Shown here: positions 20,101 through 32,686 of the stretch, in pieces
Position numbering within the stretch: position 1 is the stretch's first letter
How the letters are laid out: each line of letters starts with the position of its first letter
Source: Acanthochromis polyacanthus
Lineage: Eukaryota > Chordata > Actinopteri > Pomacentridae
Assembly (NCBI RefSeq): GCF_021347895.1
Contig: NC_067130.1
Span: forward strand, 31,677,823-31,741,822
Length of the DNA stretch: 64,000 nucleotides
Reading direction: 5' to 3'
The notes under the pieces: model-generated
Database searches by the model: none
What the model saw: only the letters and a program-made list of their open reading frames with translations
What the model was told of the DNA's origin: nothing
Position numbers and translations under genes: made by a program

Positions 20101-23100
20101 GTGTCAGAGTTTCACAGTCAGTTATTCACTGGAGGATTTTTCTGCTTTTATTGAGCTTTGAAATGTGCAGCTCAACATTTCTCTGCCACAGTCAAAGGAC
20201 TAAAGCAGAGAAGAAGAAAACAGACGTTCCCATGAATATCCTCAGTGTGGATCAGTAGAACATCAGCCTGATGGCTGCAGTTTAGAGTCCCCACAACTTT
20301 ACATCACATTCATCTCAGCACACGAAGAAAACATAATGTCTGACCTCAGAGTCTTCAGGATGCAGTCTGGACTCTCCACAAAACCACTCAGATGTTTCAC
20401 TGATGAATCCTTCAGGTAATTGTAGTTCAGCTCCAGATGTTCCAGATGGGAGGGATTGGACTTCAGAGCTGAGACCAGAGAATCACAGCTGATCTCTGAC
20501 AAACTACAGCGCTCCAATCTGAATAAAGAATAAAAGATGTGTATAAAAATCATTGATGATCCATCAGATGTGTTCAGGTTCTGAATGTGCAGATCAACAT
20601 TACTTTGTCCTCATCAATCAGCTTTCCTCTAAAAGCAGCACAGTGACTTTGTCCTTTTATTGTGGATCATCATCATGTCAGCCTTCTACACACATCATCC
20701 ACATGTCAGCACAACATTCATCCACCTACGTATTCATGTCCACACATCAGTAACATCTGCTGACCTCAGTCCACTCTCTCATCAAAGGATCAACATCAAA
20801 TCTCTTCATTCTTTCATTTATTCCATCACCACCTTCTTCTTCTTCTGTGGAAATCAGCTTGCTAGCTTTGTCTCCTTCACATCTTCCAGTGTGTCTTCAA
20901 CAACAGTCACATGTCATCTGTACATTACAGAGGAATTCTGATTCCTGCTGTCCACACTGACTGTCCACTGCTCTCTTCCTAACACAACTCCACTGGAAGG
21001 AATCACTTCATCAGCTCAGCTCACACGAACATCAAGCTTCAGCTTCTGACTCACACTAATCAACTTCCACACTGTTGACAACTAAACTCCTCTTTGACTT
21101 CCTGAGGCTCCACTGCAGCTCAGCACAAACACTGTGGAAACACAAACATACTGACTGGATGTGTGGAAGTCACACTGCTGAAGCCTCACATCACTTTCAC
21201 ATCAGCTTTACATTCAGACACACAGCAGGACTGTGGATTCTGTCCTCCATCTGGGAACTCTGCAGCCAGCTGATCAGGGCATTTATTCACACTTCAATAG
21301 TCTCAACGATCTTCACATTGTTTTCAGGAAAATCCTCAAAATGTATCAACAAAAACTTCAGTGAAGGATTAAAATTGAATATATTGATAAACCATCACCA
21401 GTGAACTGACCTGAGAGTCTCCAGTTTGCAGTTTGGACTCTGCAGTCCATCACAAAGATGCTTCACTCCTGAATCCGGCAGGTCATTGTTACTCAAGTCC
21501 AGTTCTATCAGATGGGAGGAGTTGGACTTCAGAGCTGAGGCCACGACTTCACAGTGACTCTCTGAGAGCCAACAGTTAGAAAGTCTGTCATGACATATAA
21601 ACGACAAAACTTGCGGTTATGAAACATGTGAGAACACTTTAGATTTTCTTCATGCATTTGATAGCACAACATTTGACTCATCCTGTTGGACATTTACTTC
21701 TTCACATCAGTGCTTCAGCTGATCTTCTCTGACTGTTTGACATGAAACTGAATTATCAGCCTCTCTCATATCGGTACACTTTGAATCTTTCTTTGGTTTC
21801 ATCTGCAGATGGAGGACAGAAGATGGACTTCCATTCAGGCTTCCATACTGTCCACAGTCTGTCAGTGAGGTCTGATCCCACGTCTGACTCCACAACGTTG
21901 TCAGGAGAACATCTGGATCAGAAGAACATTTTCTGTCTTGTTTCTACTGGACTCAGGATATTGTGACTGAGTTGAGCTCAGTCAACAGTTCCAGTTGAAA
22001 GAAGATGATGTTTCTGCTGTGGACCTGCTGCTGTCAGCTTCACCTCCATCTCTCAACATTTACAGTCTGCTGTCAAACGCTACACTAACCAAACTGATCA
22101 TTGGACAACATCACACCTGAACACCATTAATATGAACATCAGGAAATATTCTCCTGTGATGACAGACCACTGAGTCAACTTTTGTCCTCAATGTTCTTCA
22201 GCGAAATTCTGAAAAACGTGTTCAGCACAAACAACACAGCAAGAAAGCTGAATTATTTCCACCATAATGTCTCACAAACACATTATCAGGGTTTGTAGCA
22301 ATAAAAACAACTCTGAGCTTTGTGTCAATCAGATCTCTGGAAGCAGTCTGACTTCTACCATTCTGCTCCAATATATTCACACCTCTGAGCATTTCCTGAT
22401 ACCACTCTGCAGCAACAAGACCGAAAACATCAGAGTTTCTCTCTGAGGAACTGAATATCAGGACAGATGTCAAATCTGGACTCTGAAAAACCACTTCCCT
22501 CATTAAAACCAACATCTGAGTTCAGATCAATAAAATGCTCCATGACTCAGTCCAACACACTTTGGAGCGTCAGTCTTTGTATGATCAGTAGTTTGTGGAG
22601 CCTCATGTCCAAGTTAGAAAGCTTTAGATAGAAACTGTTGGACAAGTGACTCAATCACTTCACTCATCTCAGGACTATTCCCTACCTGAGGAACCAAATC
22701 ACTGTTACAGCATCAATATCATCTCACTGACATGTGTGGCCACAGCAGCTACTTCAGCTCAACTAAGAAACTCATTTTAAATCATGACATTCATTTTTCC
22801 ATCCAGCACGTTTCAAAAACAACTTCTAGGTCTTTTAAAGGCAGAAAAACTGAAGGGACACCTGACACTTAAAAAAGAAGAAATACAGAGTCAGCAAAGT
22901 AAAGTGTAATAAATGTCACGGATGAGCGGGTTGGACCCGAGCAGAGAGCCACACTACCAAGACTGGTTGGGATGAGAAGGTGCTTTATTGTTGGGAGTGA
23001 ATAGTGGCTCGGTGGGGGAAACCAGGGTGCAGGAGCGGGGAGCGGCTGATGTAGTGGGGGGCTTGGCCAGGTGGGTCTGGAGGCTCCGGGAGGTGATGAG

Positions 23101-26100
23101 CAGCAGGCTTGCTGCTGTGGGTCACTGGTGGTAGCAGGTCAGGGGGGTCCAGGCAGGAACGGGGGTCCAGGCAGGAACAGGGGGGGTCCAGTGAGGGGGG
23201 AAAACCGGTACCAAGTGGTCTGGGGAGAGCCGGAGGGGAAGGAGGACGGCAGGGATCCCGGACAGCTGGATCTGAGTGAGGGGAAACAACATAAGACAAA
23301 TGGCAAACTCAACAGATTTAACAGGAGGCTAGAGAGTGAACTGACTGTGGGGTCTTTGTTCAACAATCTGGCAGGGAGTGGAAGGATGAGCCAGTTCTTA
23401 TTGCTGAGGTGAGTAATCAGAGTGATGTTTGTCAGCTGGAGAAGGGAGCAGATGGGAAAGGGGGTATTTGGGGATGTCAGGTGGGAAGGACGGGGGCGAG
23501 GAGGGAGCCCTGACAATAAAATGATGAAACAAAAACTAAGAACTCATTAAAAACAGATTCTTAACAGTGATAGCAATAACTTAATCAAAGTAATTCTCTC
23601 AATCTTGAAAAAATGTTCTTTGGAAATTATCCAGATCTTATTTTACACTCTAAAGAGAGAAATACGGTAATATCTGTTTGTCTAATTAGATGAGACTGAT
23701 CTCAGAACCCCTTCATGTGATTAGAACTTTACTGCTTCACTGAAAACTGTAAAATGCTTCCACATAAAGAACCTCTACAGTCTTTCATGTGTTTGAGCAG
23801 ATCTGCATGTTTCCTCCATCAGACAAAGGAAGAACCTCAGGAGAAAAACTGTCTGATGGAACAATTATTGGAATTGAATAGAAAAATTGTCTTCATTCAT
23901 TTATCAGCTTTAAGCACAAGAAAAGTAAAAATCTACATTTTCACAGCGTTTGAAGCAGCTGAAGAACATCTGAGACTAAACACAGCTGACATGATGTTGG
24001 AAATAAACAAGTGGAACATTAAGAAGAATGAGATGTTCTAGTGAGACCATCAGAAGAACTGAACTACTGATCTACACTGACTGATCATGTTCATCACATC
24101 TGGACTCACCGAAACTTTCTGCAGTTCCTCACAGCTGGAATCAGTCTCAGTTGTCCGTCCTGTGATGTTCTGTACTTGTCCAGGTCCAATTCATCCAGAA
24201 CCTCCTCTGACATCTGCAGCATGTAGGCCAGAGCTGAGCAGTGGATCTCAGAGAGTTCCTTCTCTGATCTGTTCTCTGACTGAAGGAACTCTTGGATCTC
24301 CTGATGTACTGAGAGATCCTTCATCTCCATCAGACAGTGGAAGATGTTAATGCTTCTGTCCGGAGACATTTCATGACTTTTCATCTCCTTCAGGTTGTTG
24401 ATGATTCTCTGGTTCATTTCTGGATGGTTTTCTGTCTGACCCAGCAGACCTCCTAAGAGTCTCTGGTTGGACTCCAGACAGAGGCCATGAAGGAAGCGAA
24501 CAAACAGATCCAGCTGACCATTTTTACTTCTGAGGGATTTCTCCATGACTCTGATCAGGAACACATCCAGAGTGTCTCTGTTCTTGTCTTTCCAGTCTTC
24601 TCCCAGGAAGTCCTCCAGAACCTTCTCCTTCCTGTCGGTGTAACAGTGGAACATGTAGACTGCAGCCAGAAACTCCTGAACGCTCAGATGGATGAAGCAG
24701 AACACCTTGTCCTGGTACAGTCCTCTCTCCTCTTTAAAGATCTGTGTGAACACTCCTGAGTACTTTGAGGCTGCTTCCAGATCGATGCCACATTCTGTCA
24801 GGTCGGACTCATAGAAGATCAGGTTTCCTTTCTGCAGCTGCTCAAAAGCCAGTTTCCCCAGAGACTCAATCATCTTCCTGCTGTCTGGACTCCAGTGTGG
24901 ATCTGTCTCAGCTCCTCCATCATATTTGACCTTCTTGACTTTGGTCTGAACCACCAGGTGGTGGATGAACATCTCAGTCAGGGTTCTGGGCAGATCTCCT
25001 CCCTCTCTGCTTCTCAGCAGCTCCTCCAGAACTGTAGCAGTGATCCAGCAGAACACTGGGATGTGGCACATGATGTGGAGGCTTCGTGATGTCTTCATGT
25101 GGGAGATGATGCTGCTGGCCTGCTCCTCATCTCTGGATCTCTTCCTGAAGTACTCCTCCTTCTGTGGGTCGGTGAACCCTCTGACCTCCGTCACCATGTC
25201 CACACAGTCAGGAGGGATCTGATTGGCTGCTGCAGGTCTTGTGGTTATCCAGAGGCGAGCAGAGGGAAGCAGATTCCCCCTGATCAGGTTTGTCAGCAGC
25301 ACATCCACTGAGGTGGACTCTGTAACATCAGTCAGGACCTCATTGTTGTGGAAGTCCAGAGGAAGGCGACACTCATCCAGACCGTCAAAGATCAACACAA
25401 CCTGGAAGTCTTCAAAGATGCAGATTCCTGCTGCTTTGGTTTCACTGAGGAAGTGATGAACAAGTTCCACCAAGCTGAACTTTCTCTCTTTCAGCACATT
25501 CAGCTCTCTGAAAGTCAATGGAAACATGAAGTGGATGTCCTGGTTGCTTTTGTCTTCAGCCCAGTCCAGAGTCACCTTCTGTGTTAACACTGTTTTCCCG
25601 ATGCCAGCCACTCCCTGTGTCATCACTGTTCTGATTGGTCCATCTCTTCCAGGTGAGCCTTTAAACATGTCTTCTGCTCTGATGCTTGTTTCTGCTCTGT
25701 TTGCTTTCCTGGATGCTGCTTCAATCTGTCTGACCTCATGTTCATCATTGACCTCTGCAGTCCCTCCCTCTGTGATGTACAGCTCTGTGTAGATCTCATT
25801 CAGGAGGGTCTTCTGTCCTGCTTTAGCGATGCCCTCAAACACTCTCTGGAACTTCTTCTTCAGGCCACGTTTAAGTTTACGTCCACAAACTGCAGCAGCA
25901 AGTTCTGAATGAAAACACAACAAAGAAAGAGTGAATTAAAAGTAACCTGGATATTAAAACACCAAAGTACCAATAAAATGAACATGACAGTTTGTCCTCC
26001 TAAAGACTGATTGTGTGAAGATATTCTGAGACTTTAGTAAATGTTCTGTTGATCAGCAGCTTCAGTCTTTACACAAATCCTCTTACTGCTCTGCAGACAG

Positions 26101-27713
26101 TCAGCCAGCTTCTCCTGCTTCATCCTCCTCAGGAACAACACTGTGATCTGCTCAAACATCTCTCTGCTGCTCCTCTCATCTTCATCATCACCCTCCATCT
26201 CCTCCTCATCCTCATCCTCCCTCTGACTCTCTGAGCATTCTGGGTAATCTGGACTCAGAAACTTCTGCATCTTCTTCAGCTCCTTCTTCACAAAAGTCAC
26301 CATGTTATCCTCCAGCAGCTGGAACAGAGAAATGTGTCAATGAGTCCATCAGAGTCAAACCATGGAGCCAAACATCAGATCCATGGAGGACACACCGACA
26401 GTCCACTGGTCTACAAAGAGCAGCATGGAGACGCCTGAACACAACAGATGGAGAACAACTTGTTGTCCATCAACTCACCATGAATATGGAGTCCAGGTGA
26501 TGCTGCTGGACAGACTGAGCTCTGGGAACCTCTGAGTTCTGCTGCTCCACTCTGTGGATCAACATCAACAGTTAACACTCATTTTATCACATAGAGACAG
26601 TCACCAGCTACAACACCATGACCGGCTTGTGGAGACTCTGAAAATGGAACCAGTTATCTCCACATTTAACCCTTGTCATGTCTCCACCTCTCTGTGATGT
26701 GGACGTTCACAACAGACACAAACACTTTGGATTCCAGGGCAGGTTGGACAACACGTCGTACAAACTGGTTCTGTTCTAGGACAAGTGACTCTTTCAGTCC
26801 AGGAGTCCAGATGACCTACCATGTGTCCACAGGCACACAACAAAATGCAACTTGATTTTTTTAACCGTTATGATGTCCTAAAGGAGATTTTGAGTGGCAA
26901 CAGTAAAATAACTCATTCCCAGCGTAATTTTTTTACGTTACGTTTCACTTTACCCGAAAATGCGATATTTTCCACAAATTTTTCAGTTCCTTTTTGACCA
27001 TGTAGAATCCAAATTTGAAATTATGTACCTACTCACTGGCTCCCTTGTTCCATAATATCAGTCCCGGAATCATAATTAGGGTAAAAAACGCCCATACGAT
27101 AGACACCATCAGTCTGATATATTATTGGTACATCTAGGTATATTAGGCAGTAGGCCTATACTTTTTCTTACTGTTACTGTCAGTTACAGCTTACATCTGA
27201 TCAGCAGATGGACAGACATCTTTAAATTCATAGAAATTCTCCTTCGACTGGTCGCTTTTGAAAGAGAGACAGCTGGGTTCAGGACAGTCTGGTCTCTGCT
27301 GCTGGATCCTGAAATAAAACCAGAACAGATAAAAACTGATTAAAAAACATCTTTAAGCTGTTAATAAACACAACAACTTCATGTCTGAAACATCTTTCTG
27401 TCAGTTTTACTGTCTCACCTTCCATCTGCAGATCGTCTGAAACAGGGAGGAGACTCCTTTGACCGGTAGCTCTTCATGGACACACAGCTGGATCCAGGTC
27501 CAGGTCCAGGTCCAGTAGAGTGTGTGTTCTGCTGCTCTGGGCTTCAACACACAGAGCTGTGAGTGTGAATAATGTCAGCAGTGATGTGATGCTGAGCTCT
27601 GACAGTTTGGGATGCTCATCTCACCTCTGAGCTTTGCTCTGGTTCTCATGTTCTCCACACAGAGATCTTTCAGAGGGAGGGACTCCCTCCTTTCTGTCCT
27701 CACACTGATGCAT
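17200..27713 (-). CDS. Fish NLRC3-like NLR: N-terminal repeats, FISNA, NACHT, four LRR exons
   Basis: Exons by splice sites (minus): 27713-27625 (start [10 protein letters not shown]), 27541-27419, 27308-27195, about 26551-26480, 26318-26087, 25904-24110, 21584-21411, 20518-20345, 19126-18953, 18534-18361, and a possible terminal exon 17209-17200 giving W-K-stop. The early exons encode short Pro/Ser motifs (SCVSMKS, SCLSFKS) typical of fish NLRs. The 26318 exon holds [17 protein letters not shown] and [14 protein letters not shown]. The large exon has FISNA then NACHT. LRR exons follow. The product is about 1040 residues, a cytosolic sensor or regulator by family. My count for the 26551-26480 exon is one base short of what the frame needs; this is a counting error or a real 1-nt lesion. 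No B30.2 domain is seen, unlike many fish relatives. Confidence 0.8.
17938..18307 (+). mobile_element. tRNA-derived SINE in the NLR intron
   Basis: The head has pol III box-like sequences: TGGTCTAGTGGTTAGCAC (A box) and GGTTCAAATCC (B box). A conserved body (CTCCCTGTGCATGCGTGGGT) follows, with a GGATGGATGGATG tail. It is flanked by the 10-bp duplication GTTTAGTAGA (17928-17937 and 18308-18317). Confidence 0.9.
18361..18534 (-). other. NLR LRR exon 4 (174 bp)
   Basis: Encodes [20 protein letters not shown]. Bounded by ATCCAG and GTCAGT. The next exon downstream is uncertain; read-through gives only a short tail. Confidence 0.8.
18953..19126 (-). other. NLR LRR exon 3 (174 bp)
   Basis: Encodes [20 protein letters not shown]. 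Same size and phase as its neighbours, bounded by ATTCAG and GTCAGT. Confidence 0.85.
19127..20344. other. NLR intron between LRR exons 3 and 2
   Basis: No genes. The short open frames here lack coding features. A T/A-rich run of about 14 A lies near 19803. Confidence 0.5.
20345..20518 (-). other. NLR LRR exon 2 (174 bp)
   Basis: Encodes [17 protein letters not shown] and [16 protein letters not shown]. Bounded by ATTCAG/ATTGG and CTGAG/GTCAGA. Its exon and flanking intron closely match LRR exon 4, showing a duplication. Confidence 0.85.
20519..21410. other. NLR intron between LRR exons 2 and 1
   Basis: The first about 250 bp (20519-20770) nearly repeat 18535-18785 next to LRR exon 4. The rest is unique noncoding sequence. 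Confidence 0.6.
21411..21584 (-). other. NLR LRR exon 1 (174 bp)
   Basis: Encodes [16 protein letters not shown], then [16 protein letters not shown], one NLR-type leucine-rich repeat pair. Acceptor ATGACAG/ACT and donor CTCAG/GTCAGT are good. The phase is 2 at both ends. Confidence 0.85.
21585..22913. other. NLR intron, left part
   Basis: Noncoding. A 97-codon minus frame at 22222-22515 has no recognisable domain. Confidence 0.5.
22914..23515 (-). mobile_element. Solo LTR, 602 bp
   Basis: Starts TGTCACGG and ends CCCTGACA, with the 5-bp target duplication ATAAA on both sides (22909-22913 and 23516-23520). On the minus strand an AATAAAGCA signal lies near 22985, close to the LTR end, so the LTR points left. 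No internal region remains, as after LTR-LTR recombination. Confidence 0.65.
23521..24109. other. NLR intron, right part
   Basis: Noncoding sequence between the solo LTR and the donor of the NACHT exon. Nothing recognised. Confidence 0.5.
24110..25904 (-). CDS. FISNA-NACHT exon of the NLR gene
   Basis: This exon runs from acceptor TTCATTCAG/AACTTG to donor AAGTTTCG/GTGAGT, 1795 nt. It is fully open and joins its neighbours in phase. It starts [15 protein letters not shown] (FISNA) and reaches Walker A GVAGIGKT at about 25614-25591. Walker [12 protein letters not shown] lies near 25400. ITTRPAA is the sensor-like motif. [17 protein letters not shown] belongs to the winged-helix/NOD2-like helical part. 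The ATP-binding residues appear intact, so nucleotide-driven oligomerisation is possible. Confidence 0.9.
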
Positions 27714-27736
27714 AGCAGACAAACAACAACAACCTG

Positions 27737-28446
27737 CTGGGAGAGTCACACATTAGTTCTCCTCCGTCCTCTCAGTCACATGACAAACACACTCAGCTCT
27801 GATTGGAGGAAACCTGTCCAGCTTTGGGACAGCTGCTTCACCTCAACACTCCATCTAAAAACTGAAAAGCTCTTCAACATCTGACATGTTTCTCTTTGTC
27901 CAAGTCCACTATATCTAGTCAGAGGCTGCAGCTACTCCAGTCATCAAAAGTCCATCGTGTGAAATTGATGCTGCTGAATTCACATCCACATCAGCTCCAG
28001 AGACGTTCTACCTTCATCTGTGGAGGTAAAAGCCAGATCTGAGCTGAAACATGGCAACTTCTCCCCACAGGAACAGGAAAGTCTGATCAGACCTTTAATG
28101 TTCACACGTTGCTGTGATTCTTCCTCATGTTCACATCATCCACATCTACATCCTTTAAAAAACTGCTTTCTGTTCACATGAGCCTCTGAAACACAACAAC
28201 TGTGGAAAGTATGAAGAAGAAAAGCCAGAAATGAGAAATGAATGCGACTGTGGATGTAGAAACCGGTCAGTATGAACTTCTGACAGAAACGGTTCATTGA
28301 CGGTAGAAACTGTGAGTCAGACAGATCCTTCAGGCTCAGCAGGAGTTAGAGAGACAGTCAGAGTCTGTTGACGAAATACCCAGATGAGACGCTTCACTTC
28401 AACTACAGCTGTCAATAAATCAATGCCTCTAAAACATGAAATAAAC

Positions 28447-28490
<44 letters not shown>

Positions 28491-29108
28491 TAAAACGTGA
28501 ACATGCAGCGTTTTTCTATCTGATTCCATTTTTCATGGTAAAGATAACCGGAGCAGATGAACCGAGGCGGTGACGTCATGAAGTACACTGGTTTTTGAAC
28601 TGCTCGTTAACTGGGATGAGTTCTCGCAAGTATTCGCCAAGTACACGAGTACGGACTTGGTATGGAGAAACGGCCTCGGAGTTTCCTTCTCAGAGTAACA
28701 AACTCAGAGTTTTAACGAGAAACCTGCTTTCTGGAAAAGAGTTCTGCTGCAGATCCTGAGTTTGGACAAAGTCACACTTCTGTGGAAGCATCATTCTATT
28801 CTGGCAGCTTTTATTTGGACTTTTTTCTATTTCATTTCTCCTGCCTGTCTGGTCACAGCCCTACTGTCGACACCAAGTGCAAAAAGAAATCTGAAAAATC
28901 CACAGTTCCAAAGTTTGAGTTCAGTTTGATCGCTTCTCCCGTGGAAACCACAAACAAATAGAGCAGGGGATTCATTTTGAGTTTAAAACTCAAAGAAAAC
29001 CAGTAAAAGCAAAAACCTCACTCAGTCAGGTTTGTTCTGGTGTCGCTGTTAGAAACGAGGAAATCCACTAACAAACTATCAGACGTCCTGTCAGCTGTAT
29101 TCACTCAC
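27737..29108 (-). other. Intron of the NLR 5'UTR
   Basis: Runs from the inferred donor at 29108 to the acceptor CTCCCAG near 27737. It contains a GT microsatellite and a CRE-like TGACGTCA at 28571-28578. No coding sequence is seen. Confidence 0.5.
28454..28488. repeat. (GT)n microsatellite
   Basis: About 17 GT units in the NLR 5' intron. Confidence 0.95.
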
Positions 29109-29205
29109 CACAATCTGAGTCGGTTGTTGAGGAAGAACAGTTGAAGTGAGTTCAGACACAAACACAGATTGTTGCGGACTGCAGCTCTGCCGTCGCTCTG
29201 ACTAA
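29109..29205 (-). other. NLR 5'UTR exon (inferred)
   Basis: On the minus strand this segment ends GATTGTG before GTGAGTGAA, a strong donor. Its 5' end is a guess just below the ISRE-like motif. Confidence 0.45.
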
Positions 29206-29209
29206 CTTT

Positions 29210-29221
29210 ACTTTCACTTTC
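29210..29221 (-). promoter_or_regulatory. ISRE-like IRF site at the NLR promoter
   Basis: On the minus strand it reads GAAAGTGAAAGT, an exact GAAANNGAAA core as bound by IRF/ISGF3. It sits immediately upstream of the inferred first exon. Confidence 0.55.
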
Positions 29222-29326
29222 ATCAGTGTGGCTCCGCTCCGCCTCTAACGCTGCTGTAAGACCGAACTCGGTAGAGATGGACAACTCATCCCGGTTAACG
29301 TGCAGTCAGAACGCCATCGTATTTGA

Positions 29327-29334
29327 TGACGTCA
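29327..29334. promoter_or_regulatory. CRE palindrome TGACGTCA
   Basis: A perfect CREB/ATF site about 110 bp upstream of the ISRE-like motif, in the presumed NLR promoter. Function is unproven. Confidence 0.4.
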
Positions 29335-29487
29335 TCACCTCGGTTCATCTGCTCCGGTTATCGGTACAGTCTTTTGTCATGCAGTCGTTTTCTTGCAGAG
29401 CACACTTGGTACTAAAAGCTGTCAGGGACTGGTTCTACTCAAGTGTCCCAGAGAGCCAGAAAGAGACTAAAATGCATAAAATTCACC

Positions 29488-31183
29488 ATAGGCGTTTCTA
29501 GCCCAAATTTGGGGGTGCTTCAGCACCCCCAAATTGAATCCCAGCACCCCTAAAATTTAAAAGATTTTCATTTTTTGTATCGCATGTCCTTTTTTTTAAC
29601 AAACCAGAAAAGTGTAAAAAATCATACAGTACTTGGTAGATACGTTATGTTTTAACAACAAAAATACAGCACCCCCCTCCCCCCATCTTGCCTCAAAATG
29701 GTTTGATCCTGCTCAACTTTCCCAACTCGGGCTCTGAGCCTCTACCTGCAGAGCTAAGCGCTGCCCCACAGAAGGTAATGTGCCGTAGTGGTGTGAGTAC
29801 CTGGTTTGAACTTCTACCACTCAGTAGTACTGAGTCAGTACCAACACATTATTATCATTACCAGTCCTCATTTTTGCTGCATTTAATCAAAGGTTACTGT
29901 TTATGTTGTGAGGTAGGAGTTAGCAGACGTTTTTTCTAGCTAGCAAACGTTACAGGTGGTCAGTGTCTGTTTGAATTGGACTGAGAGAAGCTAGCTGTTG
30001 TGTCAGTGCATGTGTTAATATTAAAGCCAAGGTGCTACTGACTAGCTAACTGACCGGATGCCCATTAACATTATAACTCCTATTGTGTGTGTGTGTGCAG
30101 ACAGACAGCCTCATCATGGACATAAGATTGTTTTTTCGAAGAAAAGAGCCAGGTTCAGGTAAGAGTGTAAGATGAAATGGTTTATCTATCAAGAGTAATG
30201 TTGTAAGTTGGATCAATGTATCAGTGTTTATATCTGTTATCAGATATAAAACACATTGTTTGGTTCTTTGCCTTTACATTGACATTACAAAGAGAGAGAG
30301 AGGACGTTATTTATTTGTATTCTTATTGGTATTTTTTCATATTTATATAATTTTTCCTCTAGCTGAATACAATCTATTTGTGTATGATTGTCAGTCCAAA
30401 GAGGGAGAGATGAAAAAGGGGAAGGAGAGGAGAGAGTGCAAAGTCAGGAAGAACCAGGTAAGAAAACAAACAGAGAATAGTGACAAGCAAAACAGTAACT
30501 GTTAAGATAACAAAGAAGAACATTCCATTCACAATATAATTTTACATATATGTCATGGAAGTTATGTGTTCTCCCCACAGTAAATGCTTTCCAGAAGCAC
30601 ACTTAACAGATATCAGTGGACTTCATTCTAAACAGAACTTCTTCATTACATTTTCCTAATTATCTATTTGTTTTTCTATTTGTTTAATTTCACTATAAAA
30701 GGAAGAGAACAAGGAGAGACTCTGGGAGATGAGTGCGTGCAGACCAGGGAAAGAAATGCTGTGCATCACATTTCAAATAAAAGTCAAAAAATAAGTCCGA
30801 GGTCCATTTTTTTTAAATTTATTTATTTTTTGGTGCTTGGTATAGGGGGTTGGTTTACTCCAGAAACATACATGCTGTTTATGTGTATGTTGAGGAGCTG
30901 CTGTATCTAAATGAGTCGTCTCTTCCCAGAAATTAGGACTACAATATGTTTCTTTTAAGATTCCAGTGTATTCCTCCTTTGCGGTGATTCAGCATTTAAA
31001 TAAACTTTATCAGATTGGATGGTTTAGTCACAGACTTTTTCAAAAAGTGTTATGCTTTTCTTTCACAAATGTGGGATTGAAACTGCATTAAAATGTACAA
31101 AACAATGAAGAAATTTATCTTGCCTGTCTGTGCACCTCTGGGTGCTCAGCACCCCTAAACCTCTGATCTTAGAATCGCCCCTG
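29488..31183 (+). mobile_element. hAT-type element, 1696 bp, internally deleted
   Basis: Exact 8-bp duplication AAATTCAC at 29480-29487 and 31184-31191. The ends are inverted (CATAGGCGTTTCTAG; CAGGGGCGATTCTAA on the other strand) and both carry GGGTGCT...AGCACCCC hairpins. It keeps a first coding exon of a hAT transposase but not the catalytic part. Confidence 0.85.
30116..30158 (+). pseudogene. N-terminal exon of a hAT transposase
   Basis: After acceptor TGTGTGCAG the exon reads MDIRLFFRRKEPGS and ends at GTTCAG/GTAAG. Many fish hAT transposases with a TTF-type zinc finger begin MDIRxFF. A possible second exon lies near 30398-30456 between CAG and AACCAG/GTAAGA. The rest of the protein is absent. 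Confidence 0.5.
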
Positions 31184-31191
31184 AAATTCAC

Positions 31192-32686
31192 TCATTTATA
31201 AGATTTTTCTCCTGTGCTTTTCTGTGTTTCTGGTATTGTGGTGATTTCTGGATCTGACCTGTTTAATTTCTGTCATTTGTTCTGTCCTCACCTCTTGTAG
31301 AATTGTATCAGGAGTTTAACAGACATTTCTTCTCCTTTACACACTTCTACATCCCAACAAATATCAGTGGATTAACAATATATTTAGAACAGCAAGTGTA
31401 CAGAATTTGTTGTTCTCACATTTGTTTTCTTTGTTTTTGTGTTTCTGATGATGTTTCTTTGTGACGTTCAGATTGAATGTAAGGAATCAGCAAACTGACA
31501 ATACCTTAGAGATTTGAAAAAGTGCATTTCTGTTAGACTTTAGTTCAGTGTTTTTATACAAATGTAGAATATATGCAATTATATTTTAAAACATACTTTT
31601 TAATTGTAGGAGACTTTTCTTTGTTCAACAAGACTTATCACCATTAATACAGCGTTGACTAACAGAAATGTTAGATTTTTTGGATTGTAACTGTAAAATT
31701 AAACAAGTAAGTCCTTTATACAGCAAGTTGATGACGAGAGAGCATTACAGTTAAGTTTTTACACTTTAGATTTACCATTAAATAAGAGAAAATGTCCACT
31801 ATTCCACAACAGATCCCCCATTACATGAAAGCAATTGCTGATTTTTAATTGAAATTATAGATTTACCTGAAAAATCTGAGAAAAATGTCTTTTTTTCCCG
31901 TTTGTACACATTTATATACAAAAAAAGGTCCTGTTTCTCAAAACACTGTTTTAATATTTTTTTTGTTTACAATACATAAACCATCATAACACAGAAATCA
32001 TTCAGAAAATGTCACTTTCTAAACACTGATTTTCGAGGATAAACTCATGAGACATTATTTGTTTCAGGAAAAAATCAACTTCATTGATCAAATCAATAAA
32101 TGTTGACTTTTTTTTATTCATTTCATCCACCACCAGTCTGTTCAGTTAGTTTGTCTCCACTGTATGAGAAGATAATCAGTGTTGTCCTTATTGATTATTG
32201 GTAGAGTCATAATAATAATACAGGTCTACATTCTTAAGCATTTTAGAAAACAAAGTTAAAATCATCAACTCTACATTTTTTTGTACTGAACAAACATTCC
32301 CATTGGCAATCAGGATTTTCAAACACAACAGTATTAGAAGCTCATTTCCCCACAAGTCATGTACAATAACTTTAGCACATTTAATGAAGCCCAGCAACAT
32401 TTTACCTTCTGACTGTTAGTGTTTTCAGAGTCACAAATGAAAATGATGGAGCAAGTTTGATTCTCCGTCCTCGTACTTTCATTCTACTTGATGCAGCTGC
32501 ACACTTTGAGGTCAACATCTGCTTTGATTAAAATGGTTTTTATGTGTGCAGAAAGTCAAAGATTCCCTCCAGTCAACACTCAATAACAAATATTTAAGAC
32601 TTTTGGAGGCAAAACACCACAGCACAGAGACAAAGATCAGTTCACACGAACAGATTTTAACTCTTTGGCTCCTTTATAACATCTGT
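31192..32686. other. 3' flank of TRIM copy 1
   Basis: No gene. From about 31460 on, it is similar to 44400-45580, 50171-51088 and 59640-60564, the equivalent flanks of the other TRIM copies. It probably includes the TRIM 3'UTR. Confidence 0.6.

Noticed and set aside
22222..22515. 97-codon minus frame in the NLR intron
   Set aside because: No domain and no splice context; length is within chance.
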